Assembly (NCBI GenBank): GCA_011322445.1
Contig: DRMV01000043.1
Span: forward strand, 1-64,000
Direction: 5' to 3'
DNA from: Chloroflexota bacterium
Lineage (GTDB): Bacteria > Chloroflexota > Anaerolineae > Anaerolineales > DRMV01
Length of the DNA stretch: 64,000 nucleotides
The position numbers were made by a program, and so were the translations under genes. Positions 58,868 through 64,000 of this stretch are shown here, in pieces (within the stretch, counting starts at the first letter, position 1; every line of letters starts with the position of its first letter). The notes under the pieces are model-generated. The model was not told the DNA's origin. It worked only from the letters and a program-made list of their open reading frames with translations, and made no database searches.

Positions 58868-58990
58868 GACTACCCAACCAAACGACTAAACGACTAACTG
58901 ACCAAACGACTAAACGACCAAACGACTAAACGACCAAACGCCCCCCGACTAACTGACCAAACGACCAAACGACCACCCGACTAACTGACG
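58868..58990 (+). repeat. Long GAC-phased octanucleotide array
   Basis: About 16 units of the form NNGACYAM, including CCGACTAC, ACGACTAA, CTGACCAA and ACGACCAA. GAC recurs every 8 nt from 58868 to 58932, then after a single 7-nt slip from 58947 to 58987. One unit has AAC in place of GAC (58876). It is upstream of the aldolase promoter, not in its leader. Confidence 0.95.
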
Positions 58991-58995
58991 ACTTC

Positions 58996-59004
58996 GTGTA
59001 AAAT
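58996..59004 (+). promoter_or_regulatory. -10 of the DHDPS-family gene
   Basis: GTGTAAAAT (TAAAAT at 58999-59004) just after the octamer array, 30 nt before the ATG. Confidence 0.55.
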
Positions 59005-59033
59005 AGAGCCATCCCTTCCCCAAGGAGCCTGCC

Positions 59034-59933
59034 ATGCACAAACTTGCTGGAATCTACGCCGCCGCGGTCACGCCCGCGGACGCCCACGGCGCGCCCCAGC
59101 CCGAAGACCTGCCCCGCCTGCTGGATTTCCTGGCCGAACGCGGCTGCCACGGTGCGCTGCTGTTGGGCACCACCGGCGAAGGGCCTTCCTTTTCCCCCGA
59201 AGAGCGCCTGAGCATCATGCAGGCCGCGACCCACGTGCGGGAAACCCGCGCCGACTTCCGCCTGCTGGCCGGCACCGGTACCCCCAGCCTGAGCGAAACC
59301 ATCGCGCTCACCCGCGCTGCGTTCGACCTCGGCTTCGACGGCGTGGTGGTGCTGCCGCCCTACTATTTCCGCGACGCGTCGGAAGATGGCCTCTACCAAT
59401 GGTTTGCCGCGCTGCTGCAAGCCGCGGTGCCCGCGGACGGCGCTCTGCTGGGTTACCACATCCCGCAGGTTTCCGGCGTGGGGCTTTCGCTGGATTTGCT
59501 CGCCCGCCTGCACGACAGGTTCCCCAATTTCGTCGGCATCAAGGATTCCACAGGCAGCGCCGACCATGCCGCCGCGCTGGGGGCGCGCTTTGGCGACGAC
59601 CTCTTGGTGCTCAGCGGCAACGACCGCCTGCTCACCCACGCGTTGGCACACCGCGCGGGCGGAGCGATCACCGCGCTGGCCAACGTCGCCTCGCCGTGGC
59701 TACGCGAGGTGTGGGAAGCCCACCAGCAGGGCCGCACCGTGCCCGCCGCGCAGGCAACTCTCAACCGTGGCCGCGATGCGCTGGAAGCCTACCCGCCCTT
59801 CGGTCCCACCCTCAAAGCCCTGCTGCATACCCTGCACGGCTTCCCGCAATGGGGGGTGCGCCCGCCACTGGTGCCGTTGGCAAGCACGCAGGCAGAAGAA
59901 GCAGGGAAGCAGATGAAGGAAGCGTTAGCGTGA
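59034..59933 (+). CDS. DHDPS/NAL-family aldolase (dapA-like)
   Basis: The product is 299 aa. It has the (beta/alpha)8 Schiff-base aldolase motifs GALLLGTTGEGPSFSPEER (about 38), Tyr in LGYHIPQ (about 139) and the Schiff-base Lys in FVGIKDSTGS (about 164). Dihydrodipicolinate synthases have YNVP or YNIP here, so YHIP suggests a different 2-oxo acid substrate. Alternatives are a 2-keto-3-deoxygluconate or 4-hydroxy-2-oxoglutarate aldolase. No lysine-pathway gene is beside it. The ATG has AAGGAG, 9 nt upstream. Confidence 0.85.
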   Translation: MHKLAGIYAAAVTPADAHGAPQPEDLPRLLDFLAERGCHGALLLGTTGEGPSFSPEERLSIMQAATHVRETRADFRLLAGTGTPSLSETIALTRAAFDLGFDGVVVLPPYYFRDASEDGLYQWFAALLQAAVPADGALLGYHIPQVSGVGLSLDLLARLHDRFPNFVGIKDSTGSADHAAALGARFGDDLLVLSGNDRLLTHALAHRAGGAITALANVASPWLREVWEAHQQGRTVPAAQATLNRGRDALEAYPPFGPTLKALLHTLHGFPQWGVRPPLVPLASTQAEEAGKQMKEALA

Positions 59934-60042
59934 GAAGATGCGAAATGACAATTGAAGATTTGCTCCCCCAATAACCCATATCCACCACTTAATACCCCAA
60001 TATCCCCCGCGTCCAAACAAACGACTACCCCGGAGGTTCCCC

Positions 60043-61893
60043 ATGCCCACCCACCCCTACGGCCTTTGGCCTTCACCATTTTCGGCGAAGATGCTCGCCA
60101 ATTTCTACCGTTTCAACGACGTCCAATGGGCGCCCGACAGCACCCTGCTGTGGGCCGAGGGCCGCGGCGCGCAGACATTCCTGCTCGCGCAAAAGGGCAC
60201 CGAAGCCCCGCGGGAACTCTTCCGCAACCTCAGCCTGCGCCCCGGTGTGGGCTACGGTGGCGGCGAATTCGGCCTGGGGCCGGATTTCGCGGTGTTCGTG
60301 GCAAACAACCGCCTCTACCGCCAGGCCCTCACGAGCGGCACGCCCCGCGCCATTACCCCCGCGTTCGGTGGCACGGCCTCGCCCGTGGTTTCCCCCGATG
60401 GCCGCTGGGTGGTTTTCGTGCACACGTACGAGGAAACCGACGTCCTTGCCTCCGCACCCGCGGACGGTAGCCAGTGGCCCCAGCGCATCGCCCAGGGCGC
60501 GGATTTCTACATGCAGCCCGCGTTTGCGCCCGATGGCCGTCACCTCGCGTGGGTAGAATGGGATTTCCCGCAGATGCCCTGGGACGGCACCCGCCTGATG
60601 CTCGCACAGTGGGCAGATGGCCGCGCCCACACGCCGCGGCACATCGCCGGCGACGACGACACCCCCATCTTCCAGCCCGCGTTCTCGCCCGATGGCCGCT
60701 ATCTGGCCTATCTGGCGCAGGACGCTGATCGCGACACCCTTTACCTCTACGACCTGAAAGGCGGGGAAACCCGCGCGCTGCTGAGCGACAAAATCATGCT
60801 GCTGCCCGCGTGGGTGCAGGGGATGCGCGCATTCACATGGCTGAACGCCCAGCGCCTGCTGGTGCTGGAAAATCGCCTGGGCTTCAGCCGCATCTGGCTG
60901 GTTTCGGTAGACGGGCAGGCCACGGAAAGCGACCCCGCGCCCTACACATGGCTGCGACAGCCCGCGGCTGCCCCCGATGGGCAACGCCTCGCGTTCCTGG
61001 CTTCCGCGCCGCAGATTCCAGAACGAGTGGTGGTATGGCATCCCGCAAGCGGGCAATGGGAAACCCGCGCCCGCGCGGCCACCGAGAGCATTCCCGCTGA
61101 GCACCTGCCCGTGCTCAAGCCGATTTCCTGGCAGGCCGAGGACGGCACCACGGTGCACGCGCTGTATTACGCGCCTGTGCCCGCGGCGTGGCGCGATGAC
61201 ACGCCCCCGCCCGCACTGGTCAGCATCCACGGCGGGCCGACTTCCCAGCGCACCGCGTCGTTCAACGCGCAGGCGGCCTACTTCGCCAGCCGCGGCTACG
61301 CGTATGTGGAACTCAACTATCGCGGCTCCACCGGCTACGGGCGGCGCTACATGCTGGCCTTGCGGGAGCGCTGGGGCGACGTGGATGTGGAAGACGCGGT
61401 CACGCTGGCCAAGGTGCTGGCCGAGCGCGGCCTGGCCGACCCGCAGCGCATGGTCATCATGGGCGGCAGTGCGGGCGGCTACACCGTGCTCAACGTGCTG
61501 GTGCGGCACCCCGGCGTTTACAAAGCCGGCATGGAGTTCTACGGCGTGAGCGACCTGTTCGCGCTGGACATGGACACCCACAAATTCGAGCGGCACTACA
61601 CCGCCACTTTAGTGGGGCAACTGCCAGAAGCCGCGGAGAAATACCGCGCCTGGTCGCCGGTGTTCCATGCGGACAAAATCCGCGACCCCATTGCAGTGTT
61701 CCAGGGGCTGGAAGACAAAGTGGTGCCGCCCAATCAGTCGGAAAGCATCGTGCAGGCGCTGCGGCGCAACGGCGTGCCGCACATTTACAAGACCTACGAA
61801 GGCGAAGGCCACGGCTTCCGCAAACCCGAAACCCTGGAAGACTTTTACAGCACCATGGAGCGATTTTTGCAGAAGCATGTGCTGTTTGCGTAA
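60043..61893 (+). CDS. S9 family peptidase (prolyl oligopeptidase type)
   Basis: The product is 616 aa. The N-terminal half (about 15-350) is a beta-propeller with repeated WAPDS, FSPDGRYLAYL and APDGQRLAFL units (TolB/WD40-like PD40). The C-terminal alpha/beta hydrolase has the oxyanion region SIHGGPTSQR, nucleophile in GGSAGGYTVL (about 480), and a terminal His in YEGEGHGFRKPE (about 590). It cleaves small peptides, acting in the cytoplasm as no signal peptide is visible. The ATG has CCGGAGG, 8 nt upstream. It is close to the S9C acylaminoacyl-peptidase group. Confidence 0.93.
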   Translation: MPTHPYGLWPSPFSAKMLANFYRFNDVQWAPDSTLLWAEGRGAQTFLLAQKGTEAPRELFRNLSLRPGVGYGGGEFGLGPDFAVFVANNRLYRQALTSGTPRAITPAFGGTASPVVSPDGRWVVFVHTYEETDVLASAPADGSQWPQRIAQGADFYMQPAFAPDGRHLAWVEWDFPQMPWDGTRLMLAQWADGRAHTPRHIAGDDDTPIFQPAFSPDGRYLAYLAQDADRDTLYLYDLKGGETRALLSDKIMLLPAWVQGMRAFTWLNAQRLLVLENRLGFSRIWLVSVDGQATESDPAPYTWLRQPAAAPDGQRLAFLASAPQIPERVVVWHPASGQWETRARAATESIPAEHLPVLKPISWQAEDGTTVHALYYAPVPAAWRDDTPPPALVSIHGGPTSQRTASFNAQAAYFASRGYAYVELNYRGSTGYGRRYMLALRERWGDVDVEDAVTLAKVLAERGLADPQRMVIMGGSAGGYTVLNVLVRHPGVYKAGMEFYGVSDLFALDMDTHKFERHYTATLVGQLPEAAEKYRAWSPVFHADKIRDPIAVFQGLEDKVVPPNQSESIVQALRRNGVPHIYKTYEGEGHGFRKPETLEDFYSTMERFLQKHVLFA

Positions 61894-61935
61894 AAAGGCA
61901 GATGCCAGGGCGTGCAGTGATGCCCGGGGCATCGA

Positions 61936-61976
61936 GTGTCAGGTGTCAGGTATCAAGTGCCCTGATGCCCCGATGC
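61936..61976 (+). repeat. TGTCAGG / GATGCCC repeats, second copy
   Basis: GTGTCAGG and TGTCAGG, then TGATGCCC and CGATGC in the same order as at 58771-58846, in the gap between the S9 peptidase and the TrmH-family gene. Confidence 0.75.
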
Positions 61977-62006
61977 TACGCTGGCTCAACGCCCCAACGC
62001 CCTCTT

Positions 62007-62043
62007 GACCGCCCGCCTCCCCAACCACGCGACCATCCGACCA
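62007..62043 (+). repeat. Degenerate octanucleotide array before the TrmH-family gene
   Basis: GAC or AAC at 62007, 62023, 62031 and 62039 keeps the 8-nt register (the unit at 62015 has lost it). The ATG is 10 nt after the last unit and no good Shine-Dalgarno is present. Confidence 0.7.
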
Positions 62044-62050
62044 CATCCCC

Positions 62051-62851
62051 ATGCCCCTCATCCAAAGTCGTCAAAACCCCAAAATCAAACTGGCGCGTCG
62101 GCTGCTGACCCGACACGGACGGCGTAAGCACGGCCTCTTTCTGGTCGAAGGCCTGCGCCACGTTGGCGCGGCGCTGGAAGCCGGCACCGAGATAGCCTAC
62201 CTGCTCTGGGCACCCGACCGGCTCACCAGCGCCTTCGGGCGCCAACTGGTGGCTCAAGTCGAAAAACAGCGGCCAGTCCATGCCGTGGCTGGTGAAGTGT
62301 TAGACAGCCTCTCGCCGCGCGAGCACAGCCAGGGGCTGATCGCCGTTGTTCCCATCCATCCCACCCCGCTCGAAGCCCTGACGCCCGCCACACACCCCTG
62401 GGTGGTTGCCATCACCACACCCCAAAACCCCGGCAACATCGGCACAGTGCTGCGCACGATGGACGCCGTGGGTGCTGACGCCCTCATGCTGCTGGAAGGC
62501 GGTGCCGACCCTTACCACCCGGCAGCCGTCCGCGCCAGCATGGGGGCGCTTTTCTGGCTTCCGGTAGTGCAAACGCCGTGGGAAGCCTTCATTGCGTGGG
62601 CCCAGCACCACGGTTACCACCTTTACGGCTCGTCAGCCCACGGCACCACTGCCTACACTGACGTTGGCTACACGAAGCCCGCGGTGCTCTTGTTAGGCAA
62701 CGAGCGCCACGGGCTTTCCCCCGCCCAGCAGGCCGCCTGCGAAACCATTGTGTCGCTGCCCATGGAAGGTCACGGCACTTCGCTCAACCTCGCGGTGGCA
62801 GCGGGCGTGCTGCTGTATGCCATGAAAGCACGTCTCACCCCCACACTCTGA
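62051..62851 (+). CDS. TrmH/RlmB-family RNA 2'-O-methyltransferase
   Basis: The product is 266 aa. An N-terminal substrate-binding domain (SPOU_sub_bind-like: IQSRQNPKIKLARRLLTRHGRRKHGLFLVEG) precedes the SPOUT domain with TTPQNPGNIGTVLRTMDAVG (about 118), LLLGNERHGLS (about 215) and SLPMEGHGTSLNLAVAAGVLL (about 236). It probably methylates rRNA or tRNA ribose. It is the second SpoU member in the window but of a different subgroup from that at 12027. The leader has the octamer remnant. A bidirectional-looking terminator follows. Confidence 0.92.
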   Translation: MPLIQSRQNPKIKLARRLLTRHGRRKHGLFLVEGLRHVGAALEAGTEIAYLLWAPDRLTSAFGRQLVAQVEKQRPVHAVAGEVLDSLSPREHSQGLIAVVPIHPTPLEALTPATHPWVVAITTPQNPGNIGTVLRTMDAVGADALMLLEGGADPYHPAAVRASMGALFWLPVVQTPWEAFIAWAQHHGYHLYGSSAHGTTAYTDVGYTKPAVLLLGNERHGLSPAQQAACETIVSLPMEGHGTSLNLAVAAGVLLYAMKARLTPTL

Positions 62852-62894
62852 GCACTTTCTCTACGCTTCCAAGCCACCAGGCCCCCAGAAATAC

Positions 62895-62920
62895 AAAACC
62901 CGCCTCTCGGCGGGTTTTTG
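62895..62920 (+). terminator. Rho-independent terminator
   Basis: AAAACCCGCC and GGCGGGTTTT form a 10-bp stem around TCTC, followed by TTG on the plus strand; A-rich on the other side, so it may end transcription of tRNA-Glu from the minus strand as well. Confidence 0.88.
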
Positions 62921-62923
62921 CTG

Positions 62924-62998
62924 TGCCCCCAATGGGATTTGAACCCATGTCGCGGGCTTGAAAGGCCCGTGTCCTAGGCCAGACTAGACGATGGGGGC
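62924..62998 (-). tRNA. tRNA-Glu (anticodon TTC)
   Basis: Minus strand: acceptor GCCCCCA pairs with TGGGGGC, anticodon stem GGGCC/GGCCC region with loop CTTTCAA giving TTC, T-arm GGGTTCAAATCCC, discriminator A. CCA is not encoded. Confidence 0.95.
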
Positions 62999-63080
62999 AA
63001 GCGGCCTGAATTTTACCAGAAGGCCTTCAGAGGGTCAAGTTTTTGCGGGCAGTGAAAAACACCTCTTTTCTCGCCCTCCG

Positions 63081-63728
63081 CTATTTGCCGTACACCGCGC
63101 GCACGGCTTCCAGCCGGGCGACGGCCTCAGGCGGCAGGGGAGCAGGCTTCCCCACCAGATGCGCCCACAACAGCGTTTTGGCCGTGTGTTCCAGCACCTC
63201 CATACGCGTCACGGCTTCTTCCACCGTGCGGCCAACAGCCAAAGCCCCGTGACGGGCCAGCAAAATAACGTCGTGCTCACCAATCAAACCGGCAATGGCA
63301 TCGCGGTTTTCGGGCGTGGAAGGCGTGGCGTAAGCCGTTGTGGGCACGTTGCCCAAAAGGAGCACCGCTTCCGGCAACACCGGCTCATCCAGGCGAATGC
63401 CAGCCAGGGTCAACGCCACCGCGCCTGCAGGATGTGCATGTACCACAGCCCCCACATCCTCCCGCTGGCGGTAGGCTTCCAGATGCATCGGCCATTCGGA
63501 AGTGGGCTTCAGGTCACGCCGCCCCGCCAACACGCGGCCTTCCAAATCCACAATCAACAACTCTTCCGGCTGCAAAGCGGCTTTAGGCACGCCGGAAGGC
63601 ACAATCAGCACCCGCTCTGCATCGAGGCGCGCCGAAAGATTGCCAGAAGGGCCGGGCATCAACCCCTGGGCTGCCATCCGCCGAGCAGCAGCCACCAATT
63701 GCCGTCGAAGCGTCCATGTGCCATCCAT
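63081..63728 (-). CDS. Class II aldolase/adducin family protein (L-fuculose-phosphate aldolase-like)
   Basis: The product is 215 aa. Zn-binding HAHPAG (about 95) and ARHGALAVG (about 160) are the conserved His residues, and GPSGNLSAR (about 28) and PSGVPK (about 50) bind the phosphate. It cleaves sugar phosphates such as L-fuculose or L-rhamnulose 1-phosphate into dihydroxyacetone phosphate and an aldehyde. The ATG at 63728 is chosen because AGGAGAAAGG lies upstream and homology begins here; the stop of the preceding gene overlaps it by 1 nt. Confidence 0.9.
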   Translation of the reverse strand: MDGTWTLRRQLVAAARRMAAQGLMPGPSGNLSARLDAERVLIVPSGVPKAALQPEELLIVDLEGRVLAGRRDLKPTSEWPMHLEAYRQREDVGAVVHAHPAGAVALTLAGIRLDEPVLPEAVLLLGNVPTTAYATPSTPENRDAIAGLIGEHDVILLARHGALAVGRTVEEAVTRMEVLEHTAKTLLWAHLVGKPAPLPPEAVARLEAVRAVYGK

Positions 63729-64000
63729 CACTTTTTGCCTTTCTCCTGTAAGTGCATGAAAATGTCGATCTTGCGGCGATTGATCAGCATCCCCGGCGCT
63801 TCCACCCGCAAATTGGGGAAAAGCACCGCCTGAAGCACCCCTTCGTAAAAAGCCAGGAAATCGCTGGTACCCTTGACCAGAATGGCTGCCGGGTCGAACT
63901 TGCCTGCCCAATTGAACAAGCCATGAAACTCAAACACTTGCGAGACAGCAGCCACACGATAGCGCACCACACGCGTAAAACCGCCTCGCACCAGCCCCAG
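63728..64000 (-). CDS. Partial unidentified protein (start lies beyond the right edge)
   Basis: About 90 codons of a minus-strand frame ending at 63728 in Lys-Gly-Lys-Lys, open through the edge. It has aromatic-rich, beta-type character (FEFHGLFNWAGKFDPAAILV, LQAVLFPNLRVEAPG). No family recognised. It overlaps the aldolase start (TGATG), so it is the upstream gene of the same operon. A GTG at 63991 is not convincing as a start. Confidence 0.6.
   Translation of the reverse strand: MGLVRGGFTRVVRYRVAAVSQVFEFHGLFNWAGKFDPAAILVKGTSDFLAFYEGVLQAVLFPNLRVEAPGMLINRRKIDIFMHLQEKGKK

Noticed and set aside
58868..58990. CRISPR array
   Set aside because: Units are 8 nt, directly adjacent, without spacers, and no cas gene is present.
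60073..61596. A 507-codon minus-strand frame opposite the S9 peptidase
   Set aside because: Same reason: mirror of a conserved gene, no recognisable domain.

Overview
The window is a gene-dense stretch of a GC-rich bacterial chromosome. The gene set suggests Chloroflexota, probably an Anaerolineae-type lineage. This is inferred from a giant YYY-family membrane protein, secreted proteins with Thr-Pro linkers, several GT-C type membrane glycosyltransferases, and a general L-amino-acid ABC transporter next to one-domain response regulators. No prophage, transposase, CRISPR array or rRNA operon was found. Four tRNA genes (Gln-CUG, His-GUG, Arg-UCU, Glu-UUC) are spread through it.

Layout. 1-10 kb: a partial secreted protein, a SWIM zinc-finger protein, an L,D-transpeptidase, RNase HII with a GT2 glycosyltransferase, a NERD-like membrane protein, dtd, the NAD(P)HX repair enzyme, DegV, and a minus-strand run of aldo/keto reductase, 3'-5' exonuclease and membrane methyltransferase. 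10-22 kb: a receiver protein, thpR, rsfS, tRNA-Gln, trmH, two polytopic glycosyltransferase-like proteins, kbl, a long non-coding gap, an archaeal-type peroxiredoxin, fabF-fabH, tRNA-His and another receiver. 22-33 kb: DUF192, a LysM/M23 endopeptidase, DUF2007, an unrecognised two-gene unit, tRNA-Arg, a stress cluster (tpx, hsp20, lon, receiver), a PHP-AlbA_2 fusion, GNAT, mogA-like and PGI/PMI. 33-47 kb: a 741-aa GT-C protein, a 1604-aa GT39-YYY fusion, ybaK, and a complete aap-type amino-acid ABC operon. 47-64 kb, reading left to right: a lipoprotein, rtcB with archease, an RlmI-like methyltransferase, ligA, a hotdog thioesterase, EamA, a ferredoxin, mutL, metK under a SAM-I riboswitch, a DHDPS-family aldolase, an S9 peptidase, an rRNA/tRNA 2'-O-methyltransferase, tRNA-Glu, a class II aldolase and a partial gene.

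Working together. RNA maintenance genes recur (thpR, rtcB, archease, two SpoU methylases, RlmI, RsfS, Dtd, YbaK), as do DNA repair (mutL, ligA), redox/protein stress (two peroxiredoxins, Hsp20, Lon) and envelope glycosylation.

The most unusual signal is a family of imperfect octanucleotide tandem arrays with GAC recurring every 8 nt. They sit directly in front of, or make up, the 5' leaders of ligA, mutL, rtcB, a mogA-like gene and a TrmH-family gene, where a Shine-Dalgarno sequence would normally be. The longest array, about 120 nt, lies upstream of the aldolase promoter. Many promoters share an extended -10 of the form TGGTANAAT, sometimes only 7 nt from the ATG, which implies leaderless mRNAs.
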